Program-made: the position numbers and the translations under genes
Shown here: in pieces, positions 44,706-53,690 of the stretch
Layout: the number at the start of each line of letters is the position of its first letter
How positions within the stretch are numbered: position 1 is the first letter of the stretch
Assembly: GCA_035649635.1 (NCBI GenBank)
Contig: DASRJE010000209.1
Coordinates: forward strand, 1 to 64,000
Reading direction: 5' to 3'
Origin: Gp6-AA40 sp035649635
GTDB taxonomy: Bacteria > Acidobacteriota > Vicinamibacteria > Vicinamibacterales > UBA2999
Length of the DNA: 64,000 bases
The notes under the pieces: generated by a model
The model's database searches: none
Told to the model about the DNA's origin: nothing
What the model saw: only the letters and a program-made list of their open reading frames with translations

Positions 44706-47696
44706 ATGCATCAGGGCCAGCCGCTGAGCTTCGGCGGATTCCGTCTCGACACGAGGAACGCGCAGCTCTGGCGGGGTGACCAGGAGATCGCACTCAGGCC
44801 CAAAGCGTTTGCGGTGCTTGCGCATCTCGTCGAGCATGCCGGGCAGCTCGTGACGAAGCAGCAGTTGCTCGACGCCGTGTGGCCCGCGACGTTCGTCACC
44901 GATGCCGTTCTGAAGGACAGCGTCAGGCAGCTGCGCGAGGCGCTCGGCGACGACGCAGAGGCGCCGCGATTCATCGAGACCGCGCATCGGCGCGGCTATC
45001 GCTTTGTCAGCCAGGTCTCGGTCGAGCCTGCCCTCGGGCGCCGGTTGGACGCCGCACTGCTGCCGACTGTTCGTGAGAGCCCGACCCCGCCCCTAACGAC
45101 TGTTCTCGGACGCGAATCAGAACTGGCGCGCATGAACGAGTGCCTGGAGCGCGCGCTCGCGGGAGAGCGGCAAGTCGTGTTCGTGACCGGGGAGCCCGGC
45201 ATCGGGAAGACCACGATCGTGAGCGCGTTCCGCAACAAGGCCGTGGCGAGAGGCATGTGGATGGCATGGGGCCAATGTCTCGAACACTACGGGGCCGGTG
45301 AAGCCTATCTGCCGGTGCTGGAAGGTCTTTCCCGACTCGGGCGGACAACGGATGGCGAGCGCCTCATCGAGTTGCTCCGCCGGCACGCGCCGACATGGCT
45401 GCTCGAGCTCTCCTCGCTGATTTCAGCGGGCGAGCGTGAGGCGCTGCGACAAGACGTCACCACCCGAACCCGCGAGCGCATGCTGCGTGAGATGGCCGAG
45501 GCGATCGAGGCGATTACAGCCGAGGCGCCGCTGCTGATGGTGCTGGAGGATCTGCACTGGAGCGACTACTCGACGCTGGACCTGCTCGCGTTTCTGGCGC
45601 GTCGACGCGATCGGGCGCGGCTTCTCGTCGTCGGCACGTACCGCCCGGTCGACGTGATCCTGGGTGAGCATCCCCTGAAAGCGGTCAAGCGCGAGTTGCA
45701 GGCGCACGGCCTGTGCCGAGAGTTGCCGCTGGAGTACCTCACTGAGGACGCGGTCGCGCAGTACCTCGCCGTCAAGCTGCCCGACCATCGCCTGCCCAAG
45801 TGGCTGACGCGACTCGTGCACCGCCGCACGGAGGGCAATCCGCTGTTCATGGTGAATCTCCTCGAGTACTTGCTCGCCGAGCGCATCATCGTCAAGCGCG
45901 GGCATGAGTGGCTGCTCGAGGGCGCGTTCGCTGATATCGAGTCCGGCATTCCTGAAAACGTCCGGCAGCTCATCGAGCGACAGATCGATCGATTGAGCGC
46001 GGATGAACGTCGTGCGCTCGAGGGCGCCAGCGTCGTAGGTCTGGAGTGCTCGTCGGTTGCGATCGGAGCGGGACTCGAAGAACCGACCGAGTGGGTCGAT
46101 GCGCAGTGCGAAGCGCTGGTGTGGCGTCACCAGTTCCTGTCACCGGCGCGGTTGGTGCAACTGCCAGACGGGACGATTACGCCGCGCTACAAGTTCAGTC
46201 ACGTGCTCTACCTCGAAGTGCCGTACCGGTTGCTGCCCCCTTTGCGCCGGGCGCAGATCCACCGCCGCATCGGCCATGTTGGCGAGGCCATTTACGGCGC
46301 GCACGTCGGGGAAATCGCGGCCGAGTTGGCGATGCACTTCGAGCAGGGTGCGGACCCGCCGCGGGCGGTCCGCTACCTTCTGCTTGCCGCAGAGAATGCC
46401 CGGCATCGGTCGGCCCATCACGAAGCAGACGCGTTGGCGCGACGGGGGTTGTCAGCGCTGAGCGCAGTGGCGGCCTCACCCGAACGGGATCGCCAGGAAT
46501 TGGGCCTGCGGATGATCCTGGGAGTGTCGGCGATGTTGCTGAAAGGGTTTGCCGCCGACGAAGTCAAGGATATTTGCGAGGGTGCGATCGCGTTGTGCCA
46601 AGCCGAGGACGACTCGGGCGACGCGTTCCTGGCGCGCTGGCTCCTGGGCTTGTTTTACTACTTCCGCGCAGAGATGCGACATTGTCACGCGATTGGAGAA
46701 GAGCTCGTCAAACGCGGCGCCGAAATGGCCGATCCGCTCTTTGCTTGCGAAGCTGCCTGTGCATTCGGCGTCACTCTTGTCGACCTTGGCAGGTTTGGCC
46801 CGGCGCTCGAGCAGTTCGCGAAGGTGATCGCACTGTGCGAGCCGCAGCGGGAGCGGCAAACGAAGGCATTCGCCGGACAGGACCCCGCGGTCACGTGCGA
46901 TTGCTATGCGGCGCGAGCGCTGTGGGCGCGGGGATACCCCGATCGTGCGATGGTCCGGATCGGGCGGGCACGCGACGCGGCCCACCCGCTCGCACCTACC
47001 GAGACCCGTGTGATTGCGTCGTACTTCACGGCTTACTTGCATCAACTGCGTGGCGAGGCCCGACTCGCTCAGGATCACGCCGAGAGCGCGATTGCCCTGG
47101 CCGATGAGTACGGTTTGTCCGTGTGGGTGGCGTTGGCTCGCATCATTCGCGGCTGGGCGCGCGTGCAGCAGGACACCCCCGACGAAGGGATCGACGAACT
47201 GCGGCGCGGGCTCGTTGCGTACGCGGCGACGGGGGCGCGATTGTGGCGCGCGCAGTCGCTGGGCCTTCTTGCGGAGGCCTTGGCCAAATCCGGTCAACAC
47301 GAGGAAGCGGCGGCCGCTGTCCTCGAAGCCCTGGATCTCCTCGAAGAGACGGGCGAGGAAGGCGCGGCTGCCGACTTACACCGTATTCATGGTGATGTGC
47401 TGCTGGCGCGCGCATGGGAGGACACGAAGCGCTCGTCGGGTGAGTGCACGCGACTCCCGCCGCGTGTCGCCGCCGAAATCGAAGAGTGTCTGACACGCGC
47501 GATTTCAATCGCGCGCGCGCAACAGGCAAGATCCTGGGAGCTGAGGGCCGCCTCGAGCCTCGCGCGCCTCTATCTCACGCAGGAGAAGGCCGCAGATGCC
47601 GTGTGTCTGATCACGCCGCTTGTCCAATGGTTCACCGAAGGGCACGACACTGCCGACGTGGCGGCCGCTCGCGCGCTGGTCATGGCCGCCGTGTAG
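44706..47696 (+). CDS. wHTH-AAA-TPR transcriptional regulator
   Basis: 996 residues. Residues 5-105 form an OmpR/CadC-type winged helix (FGGFRLDTRNAQLWRG, TDAVLKDSVRQLREALGDD, FIETAHRRGYRFV). An ATPase follows with Walker A GEPGIGKTT (162-170) and Walker B LLMVLEDLHWSD (276-287). The C-terminal 450 residues are TPR-like helical repeats. The layout parallels large signal-integrating regulators (LAL/SARP-like) in which ligand or protein binding to the TPRs controls ATPase-dependent activation. It is upstream of and parallel to the TonB receptor gene (368-nt gap), its most likely target. ATG 44706; ribosome site weak. Confidence 0.85.
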   Translation: MHQGQPLSFGGFRLDTRNAQLWRGDQEIALRPKAFAVLAHLVEHAGQLVTKQQLLDAVWPATFVTDAVLKDSVRQLREALGDDAEAPRFIETAHRRGYRFVSQVSVEPALGRRLDAALLPTVRESPTPPLTTVLGRESELARMNECLERALAGERQVVFVTGEPGIGKTTIVSAFRNKAVARGMWMAWGQCLEHYGAGEAYLPVLEGLSRLGRTTDGERLIELLRRHAPTWLLELSSLISAGEREALRQDVTTRTRERMLREMAEAIEAITAEAPLLMVLEDLHWSDYSTLDLLAFLARRRDRARLLVVGTYRPVDVILGEHPLKAVKRELQAHGLCRELPLEYLTEDAVAQYLAVKLPDHRLPKWLTRLVHRRTEGNPLFMVNLLEYLLAERIIVKRGHEWLLEGAFADIESGIPENVRQLIERQIDRLSADERRALEGASVVGLECSSVAIGAGLEEPTEWVDAQCEALVWRHQFLSPARLVQLPDGTITPRYKFSHVLYLEVPYRLLPPLRRAQIHRRIGHVGEAIYGAHVGEIAAELAMHFEQGADPPRAVRYLLLAAENARHRSAHHEADALARRGLSALSAVAASPERDRQELGLRMILGVSAMLLKGFAADEVKDICEGAIALCQAEDDSGDAFLARWLLGLFYYFRAEMRHCHAIGEELVKRGAEMADPLFACEAACAFGVTLVDLGRFGPALEQFAKVIALCEPQRERQTKAFAGQDPAVTCDCYAARALWARGYPDRAMVRIGRARDAAHPLAPTETRVIASYFTAYLHQLRGEARLAQDHAESAIALADEYGLSVWVALARIIRGWARVQQDTPDEGIDELRRGLVAYAATGARLWRAQSLGLLAEALAKSGQHEEAAAAVLEALDLLEETGEEGAAADLHRIHGDVLLARAWEDTKRSSGECTRLPPRVAAEIEECLTRAISIARAQQARSWELRAASSLARLYLTQEKAADAVCLITPLVQWFTEGHDTADVAAARALVMAAV

Positions 47697-48064
47697 CTCT
47701 GCGGGGGTGCTTTCAGGCTGGGACCGTAATTTCACGGAGCACGTTCATAGGGCATCACCCAGCTCAGGCGGGATGCAAACGCGATTCACAAGGTCCCGAG
47801 CAGGACCACGAGATCCTCTACAATCTCCGCATCACGCAGGGGCGCAAGGTCTACGTCGGCATTGCCGGGGCCCGAAGCGCTCGACGTGATTGACCCCAGG
47901 TCGGTCACCCAATGTGAAGTGCATCGCGACGATCGGTGCGGTGCACTGTGTTCATGTGAAGCCTGACGGCGAGTACTCGGTCTCGGGTCGATCGCCACTT
48001 GCACGATCGTCGTGGTCGAGCCTTCGCCAGCACTGTCAGCAGGAATTCTCAAGGAGGCAAAGAC
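47697..48064. other. 368-nt intergenic region before the second TonB gene
   Basis: No gene with a ribosome site was found. A TACAAT -10-like box is at 47819-47824 on the plus strand. The region probably holds the promoter and a long leader of the TonB receptor gene. Confidence 0.3.
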
Positions 48065-51043
48065 ATGGTGAGTGTCGTCTCCAGGTCGCTGGGATCCTGT
48101 GCCCTCGTGGTGTTCATTCTGCTCGTGCCGGTGTGGGCGTCGGCACAGTCGATTCGGCCGTCCATCACCGGTCTCGTGACCGACTCCTCCGGCGCAGTAC
48201 TGCCGGGCGTGACCGTGGAAGCTGCGAGCCCCGCGTTGATCGAACGGGCGCGGTCAGCAGTGACTGACGGACGCGGCTCGTACCGCATCATCGACCTCAA
48301 TGCCGGAACGTACACCGTGACGTTCACGCTGCCTGGGTTCAACACCGTTCAACGCGACGGCATTGTTCTCTCGGGCTCGATGACGTCGACACTCAACGTC
48401 GAACTGCAGATAGGCACACTCGGCGAGACCATCATCGTCAGCGGCCAGAGTCCGACTGTCGACGTCCAGAACGCGCGCCAATCGCAAGTGGTCGAGAACA
48501 CCGTCGTGACCGATATGCCCGTCGCGCGGACGCCCACCGACATGGCGACGCTCATCGTACCGGCGATGAACACCGGGCTCTCGGCATACGGAGCGCAGGG
48601 CACGACGGGCCCGGAGACGGGCCGTCTGCAGGTCGACGGCGTGGGCGTCGGATCGGGCACCTCGGGCACATCGCAGTATCGGCCGGATGTGATTCAGGCG
48701 AGCGAGCTGGTGATCTCGAGCTTCGGCAACATGGGTGAAGTCGAGGTCGGGTCGCCGATCGTCAACATCATCCCGCGGACGGGTGGCAATATTTTCAGCG
48801 GCACGTTCTACGCCGATGGGGCCAACGGTGCAATGGCGGGCGACAACACGAAAGCTCTCGTCGAGGCGGGGTTGCTCCGCGCTCCGAACGAGCTGATTCA
48901 TACGTCGCAGCTGAACATCGGATTCGGCGGGCCGATCATGCGGGACCGATTGTGGTTCTTCGCCAACGCCCGGCATCAGACCGACGACTCGTACGTCACC
49001 AACATCTGGGTGAACAGAAACGTCGGCAATCCGAATGCCTGGACCTACGAACCGGATACGGATCAGCGTGGCACCAACAAGAACTGGTACGCCAACGGCG
49101 CGCTGCGGCTGACGTGGCAGGTGAGCGCGCGGCACAAGCTGAATCTGTTCTGGGACGAGCAGCGCAAATGCGAGCGCTGCGGGCCAACAGATACGAACAG
49201 CTCGACGACCTCGCCGGAAGCCTCGGTCCCCGGCTACATCCCCGGCATGAACCAGTACTGGCGCGTTCAGCAGATCAACTGGACGGCGCCAATGACCGAC
49301 AAGCTGCTCTTCGAGGCGGGCATTGGATATCCGAACAGCCTCTACGGCGAACCGCCGACACCCGAGGGACGCGAGCTCACGCAGATCAACGAACAGGCAG
49401 GCCTCATCCCCGGGCTGACCTACCGCGCAACGATGTTCAGCCGCAACCGCGGTGGTCTGGTGCGCTGGCTCGGCTCGGCGTCATACATCAGCGGCCCGCA
49501 TCAACTCAAATTTGGTTTCGACGGCGAGCGCTTCTACCAGGTGCGCGAGATGTCCACGCAGAAAGACGGGCTCTTTCAGTTTCGTTTCAACAACGGCGTG
49601 CCCAATCGTCTCACCATGGGCTTCAACAACTGGCGCTACGCGCTGGTGGTGCCGCAGCAGGCCGTGTATGCGCAGGACAGTTCGACCTTCGGCCGCCTGA
49701 CGGTGCACGGCGCGTTGCGTCTCGACTACGCGCGCAGCTACGCACCCGAGCAGCCGCTCTACGCGCAGTCGTTCGTGCCGGAGACGATCATCTTCCCGGA
49801 GACCACAGTCGTGAAGGGCTTCGTCGATCTGAGCCCGAGAATGGGTGCGGCCTACGACCTGCGCGGTGACGGCAAGACGTCAGTGAAGGTCAGCCTGGGA
49901 CGCTACCTCGCGGCCGTGAACGCCGATGGCATCTACGCCTCCACCGCGCCGGTCGCGATGATCGGTGGCGGCGGCGCCCGGACCGCGCCGCAGACGACGA
50001 GAACGTGGACGGATCGCGATCGCGACTTCATGGCCGACTGCGACCTGGCGAACAAGGCGACCAACGGCGAGTGCGGGCCCTGGGCGACGCAGAATTTTGG
50101 GGAATTCCTCACCAGCACGGTCGATCCGCGGCTCACGGGCCGCGATGGCATGTGGTTCCGCCGTCCGTACGACTGGGGGTTTGGCGCCTCGATACAGCAT
50201 GAACTGCGGCCACGCTTCCTCGTCGATTTCGGTTACAACCGCCGCTGGTGGGGGAACGCGACGATCGTCGACAACCAGCTGATCGCCAACCCCGATTTCG
50301 ATCCCTACAGCATCACGGCGCCGGTCGATCCGCGTCTGCCGAGTGGCGGCGGCTACGTCATCGGCGATCAATGGGACATCAAACCCGATAAGTTCGGCGC
50401 GACGTCGAATTACGAGGTCCCGACGAGCGACTTCGGGAAGTACGTGCGCTACTTCGACGCCTTCGACGTCAACGCGCGCGGAGAGACGCACGGTGTGACA
50501 ATGCGGGTGGCGACGAGCACTGGCCGTCAGGTGACCGATAACTGCGAGCTGACCATCGACAACCCGAGCCAGCGGAACTGGACGCCCGCGCCAACAATAC
50601 CGCCGAACCCCTGCCACGTGGCGCTGCCGTTCCAGATGGCGGCCAGTGCGATGGTGGCTTACACGATTCCCAGGGTCAGGGTGTTGACCAGTGGCGTGTT
50701 CAGCAGCAGACCGGGATCGCAGATCTCGGCGAACTACGTGGTGTCGTCGGCCGTTGTCGCGCAGACGCTGGGCCGTCCGCTCTCCGGCGGTACTGCCAAC
50801 GTCACGATCAACGTCCTCAACCCGGGGGAGATGTATCGCGATCGCATCAACCTGCTCGACCTCCGTGTTGCCAAGTTGATCGATCTCGGCAAGCGGCGGC
50901 TCAATTTCGGGCTGGATATGTTCAACGTGTTCAACTCGGACGTGGTGCTGAACTCGAACAACACCTATGGTTCGTCGTGGCTGACGCCGACACAGGTGCA
51001 GACGGCGCGCCAACTGCAGGTCAGCGTGCGTTTGGATTTCTGA
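48065..51043 (+). CDS. TonB-dependent receptor, Oar-like, with carboxypeptidase-regulatory domain
   Basis: 992 residues. Signal peptide (SCALVVFILLVPVWASAQS), carboxypeptidase-regulatory-like domain (about 28-115, SSGAVLPGVTVEAASPALI), plug (about 120-230), then a large barrel ending RQLQVSVRLDF. The first 120 residues are close to those of the receptor at 19473, while the barrels differ, so the ligands probably differ. A strong AAGGAGG site precedes ATG 48065. A hairpin follows its stop, then the amidohydrolase gene, suggesting binding or uptake followed by hydrolysis. Confidence 0.92.
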   Translation: MVSVVSRSLGSCALVVFILLVPVWASAQSIRPSITGLVTDSSGAVLPGVTVEAASPALIERARSAVTDGRGSYRIIDLNAGTYTVTFTLPGFNTVQRDGIVLSGSMTSTLNVELQIGTLGETIIVSGQSPTVDVQNARQSQVVENTVVTDMPVARTPTDMATLIVPAMNTGLSAYGAQGTTGPETGRLQVDGVGVGSGTSGTSQYRPDVIQASELVISSFGNMGEVEVGSPIVNIIPRTGGNIFSGTFYADGANGAMAGDNTKALVEAGLLRAPNELIHTSQLNIGFGGPIMRDRLWFFANARHQTDDSYVTNIWVNRNVGNPNAWTYEPDTDQRGTNKNWYANGALRLTWQVSARHKLNLFWDEQRKCERCGPTDTNSSTTSPEASVPGYIPGMNQYWRVQQINWTAPMTDKLLFEAGIGYPNSLYGEPPTPEGRELTQINEQAGLIPGLTYRATMFSRNRGGLVRWLGSASYISGPHQLKFGFDGERFYQVREMSTQKDGLFQFRFNNGVPNRLTMGFNNWRYALVVPQQAVYAQDSSTFGRLTVHGALRLDYARSYAPEQPLYAQSFVPETIIFPETTVVKGFVDLSPRMGAAYDLRGDGKTSVKVSLGRYLAAVNADGIYASTAPVAMIGGGGARTAPQTTRTWTDRDRDFMADCDLANKATNGECGPWATQNFGEFLTSTVDPRLTGRDGMWFRRPYDWGFGASIQHELRPRFLVDFGYNRRWWGNATIVDNQLIANPDFDPYSITAPVDPRLPSGGGYVIGDQWDIKPDKFGATSNYEVPTSDFGKYVRYFDAFDVNARGETHGVTMRVATSTGRQVTDNCELTIDNPSQRNWTPAPTIPPNPCHVALPFQMAASAMVAYTIPRVRVLTSGVFSSRPGSQISANYVVSSAVVAQTLGRPLSGGTANVTINVLNPGEMYRDRINLLDLRVAKLIDLGKRRLNFGLDMFNVFNSDVVLNSNNTYGSSWLTPTQVQTARQLQVSVRLDF

Positions 51044-51044
51044 C

Positions 51045-51089
51045 GGGGTCAGACCCCTTGATACAGGTCCACTCAAGGGGTCTGACCCC
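51045..51089 (+). terminator. Long hairpin after the TonB receptor gene
   Basis: Perfect 16-bp arms GGGGTCAGACCCCTTG (51045-51060) and CAAGGGGTCTGACCCC (51074-51089) with a 13-nt loop, starting 1 nt after the stop. No T-run follows. It is either a terminator/attenuator for the amidohydrolase gene or a REP element. Confidence 0.6.
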
Positions 51090-51112
51090 AGCCGAATGCT
51101 GGGAGGCAATCA

Positions 51113-52564
51113 ATGGTTCGACTGAAGACGGCGTGGTTCGTGCTCATCGTCGCGTGCCTGATCGGGGCAGCGCGTTCGACGATCGTCGACGGACAGGGGC
51201 GCGGAAACCGCGTCGCCGTCTACGAAGGCGCGCTGCTCATCACCGGCGACGGCACGGCACCGATTGAGAACTCCGCGTTCCTGGTGGAGAACGACACGTT
51301 CACGCGGATAGGGCGGAAGGGGCAAATCCAGGTGCCCGCTGGCGCTGCGCACGTCGACCTGACCGGCAAGTTCGTGATGCCGACGAAAGTCGACATGCAC
51401 GGTCACATCGGCTTTCAGCACGATTGGGACGGCACGATGGCGAAGGAATACTTCACCCGCGAGAACCTGATCGATCACCTCGAGCGCCTCGCCTATTTCG
51501 GCATCAGCGCCACGGTTGGCATCGGCGACCTCGTCGATCGATCGGATCTGCACGGTGGGCGCACGGGTTGGGGCGACGTGCCCTTGAGGATGCGCAGCGA
51601 GATTGTGCCGGGCGCCGCGTTGTTCAAGACCGCCGGGCCTGGCATCGCCTGGCCGGGCGGCGGCGCCAACGGTCACCCGTCGCGAACCGACGTGCCCTAC
51701 CCGGTGACGACGGTTGAAGAAGCACGGGAGGCGACGCGCGACAACCTGAAGATGAAGCCGGAGTTCATCAAGATCTGGGTCGACGATCGCAACGGACGAT
51801 CGAAGAAGCTGGAGCCACCGCTCTATCTGGCGATCATCGAGGAGGCGCACAAGGCAAACGTTCCGGTGGCCGCGCACAACATCACGCTCGCCGACGCCAA
51901 GCTGATGATGAAGGCGGGAGTCGAAGGATGGTTGCACCCGCCGGTCCGCGGCGGCGAGTTCCCGGACGAGGAGTTCCTCGGGATGATCAAGGAGCGGATC
52001 GCGAAGAAGGACCGGCCGAACATGTGGTTCAACCCGCAGGCGGGAACGGCCGCCTCGAGCCGGGAGGACTGGGATGATCCGCTGCTGCGCGACACGATCT
52101 CGCCGCAGCAGATCCAGGCGCAGGTCGGTGAGCAGCTGGCGCGGATGACGCCGGAATCCGTCGAGCGTGCTCGTCGCACGCTGCGCGAGAATGGCGAGAA
52201 GAGCCATTTGAAGCTCCGTGCGGCCGGGATGAAGATCGCACTGGGCGGCGACACGGGACAAACCCGGTTCTTCATCGGCTGGAGTCAGCAGCTCGAATTC
52301 GAGAACTGGGTGCGCATGGGGCTGACGCCCTCAGACGCGATCGTTGCCGCCACGCGCGACTCGGCCATGGCGGGTCATTTCAACACCGGGATGGTAGCTG
52401 CCGGCAAGTACGCCGACTTCATCGTCCTCGACGCGAACCCGCTGACCAACATTGCCAATTCGCGGAAGATCAACAAGGTGTTTCTCCGCGGAACGGAAGT
52501 CGATCGCGCGGCGCTCAAGGCGAAGTGGCAGGCGAGGTGGAAGACGGGCTCGGCCACAAACTAG
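51113..52564 (+). CDS. Secreted metal-dependent amidohydrolase
   Basis: 483 residues with signal peptide (to about residue 20). Amidohydrolase superfamily: metal-binding His96-x-His98 (VDMHGHIGF), FIKIWVDD (lysine at the bridging position), VPVAAHN (His), GVEGWLHPP (His) and GGDTGQTR (catalytic Asp). The C-terminal strand KYADFIVLDANPL is typical of imidazolonepropionase/dipeptidase-like members. Substrate unknown. GGGAGG precedes ATG 51113. Located after the TonB receptor gene. The last 50 nt overlap the end of the response-regulator gene on the other strand. Confidence 0.9.
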   Translation: MVRLKTAWFVLIVACLIGAARSTIVDGQGRGNRVAVYEGALLITGDGTAPIENSAFLVENDTFTRIGRKGQIQVPAGAAHVDLTGKFVMPTKVDMHGHIGFQHDWDGTMAKEYFTRENLIDHLERLAYFGISATVGIGDLVDRSDLHGGRTGWGDVPLRMRSEIVPGAALFKTAGPGIAWPGGGANGHPSRTDVPYPVTTVEEAREATRDNLKMKPEFIKIWVDDRNGRSKKLEPPLYLAIIEEAHKANVPVAAHNITLADAKLMMKAGVEGWLHPPVRGGEFPDEEFLGMIKERIAKKDRPNMWFNPQAGTAASSREDWDDPLLRDTISPQQIQAQVGEQLARMTPESVERARRTLRENGEKSHLKLRAAGMKIALGGDTGQTRFFIGWSQQLEFENWVRMGLTPSDAIVAATRDSAMAGHFNTGMVAAGKYADFIVLDANPLTNIANSRKINKVFLRGTEVDRAALKAKWQARWKTGSATN

Positions 52565-53690
52565 GCGTGGGACCCAGCACTCTGGCGGTCAGAAGCGTGA
52601 GATCGTCGGGCTGCGGGCGGCCCGCGAGTTGCTGGTGAACGTCGGCGAGAATCGTGTCGAGCAGCGGCGCCCCGCCGTCGGACGCGCGATCGATGATGCT
52701 CGTGAACCGCTGTTCCGCTCGCTCGCCATCATCGGTCAGGGCCTCGGAGATGCCGTCGGTGTACAGCAGTACGTGATCGCCCTCGTGGATCGGCACGACC
52801 GGCGCTTCCCAGGTTGAGTCCGTCAGCACCGGCGAGACCAGCGGCCCGGTGCTGTGGAGCCACAGCGGTTCGCGTGTCTTTCCCCAGAGAGCGACGGGTG
52901 GATGGCCGGCGTTCACATACCGAAACTGGCGTTGTCCCGGCGAGATCAGGGCAGCAACCATCGTGACGAATCGTTCCGCACTGAAGGCTGCGAGGCCCAT
53001 CGAGACACGCTGAACGACGGCGATGGGCTCGAACCCATCGACGTGCGACGCATGGAACGCGCTCTTCACGATGCCGGTGAGCATCGCCGCCGAGACGCCG
53101 TGCCCGGACACATCGGCGATCAGTAATGCGGTCTGCCCGGTGCTGGCCGCGTAGTCGTACAGGTCGCCACCAAGTGCCGAAGATGGTGTATATCGGCAGC
53201 AGACGGCCACGCCGTTCACGATCGTTTCCCGATTGGGCAACAGGCTCTGCTGGAACGCGCGCGCCTCGGCCATCTCCGTTTCGAGTCGCATGACGTTCAG
53301 GCGATGCTCCTCGCGGCGCCACCGCAGTTCGAGACATCGCTCGACGAGTGTCCGGAGGACTTCGCGATCGAACGGCTTTTGAATGAAGTAGAACGCGGGG
53401 CTGCGGATGGCCCGGACCAGTTTGTCGTCGAGATCATCGACACTGCCGGTCATCAGGATAACGTCGAGCCCGGGGAAGCGGGCTTTCAGCTGCGCCATCA
53501 GCTCGAAGCCGTCGAGATCGGGCATGCGGATGTCGACGATCGCGAGGTCCGGCTGAAAATCGCCGGCCATCGACAGCGCTTCACGTGACAGCCGCGTTCC
53601 GACGACCTGATGGTCCTTGCTCAACACGCGATCCACCGCGCGAAGCATGCCGGGTTCGTCGTCTACGACCAGGATGCGCGCCGAGCTCAT
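52515..53690 (-). CDS. Response regulator with PP2C/SpoIIE phosphatase output
   Basis: 391 residues. Receiver domain 1-120 with VDDE (9-12), phosphoacceptor Asp53 and KPF Lys105; a short coiled linker (125-150); then a PP2C-type phosphatase with ALGGDLYDY (Asp176), IADVSGHG (193-198), TDGISEA (311-317) and PDDLTLL. All metal-binding aspartates are present. Such RsbU-like proteins dephosphorylate anti-anti-sigma factors, but no STAS or RsbW gene is nearby. Its ATG overlaps the stop of the sensor kinase by 4 nt, so that kinase is the likely partner. The C-terminus is a Pro/Ser tail reading into the amidohydrolase antisense. Confidence 0.92.
   Translation of the reverse strand: MSSARILVVDDEPGMLRAVDRVLSKDHQVVGTRLSREALSMAGDFQPDLAIVDIRMPDLDGFELMAQLKARFPGLDVILMTGSVDDLDDKLVRAIRSPAFYFIQKPFDREVLRTLVERCLELRWRREEHRLNVMRLETEMAEARAFQQSLLPNRETIVNGVAVCCRYTPSSALGGDLYDYAASTGQTALLIADVSGHGVSAAMLTGIVKSAFHASHVDGFEPIAVVQRVSMGLAAFSAERFVTMVAALISPGQRQFRYVNAGHPPVALWGKTREPLWLHSTGPLVSPVLTDSTWEAPVVPIHEGDHVLLYTDGISEALTDDGERAEQRFTSIIDRASDGGAPLLDTILADVHQQLAGRPQPDDLTLLTARVLGPTPSLWPSPSSTSPATSP

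Noticed and set aside
49880..51109. Open frame of 409 codons opposite the second TonB receptor
   Set aside because: Overlaps a well-supported gene on the other strand completely; no recognisable domain.
51110..52261. Open frame of 383 codons opposite the amidohydrolase
   Set aside because: His/Arg/Val-rich shadow frame; the sense strand has all the metal-binding motifs.
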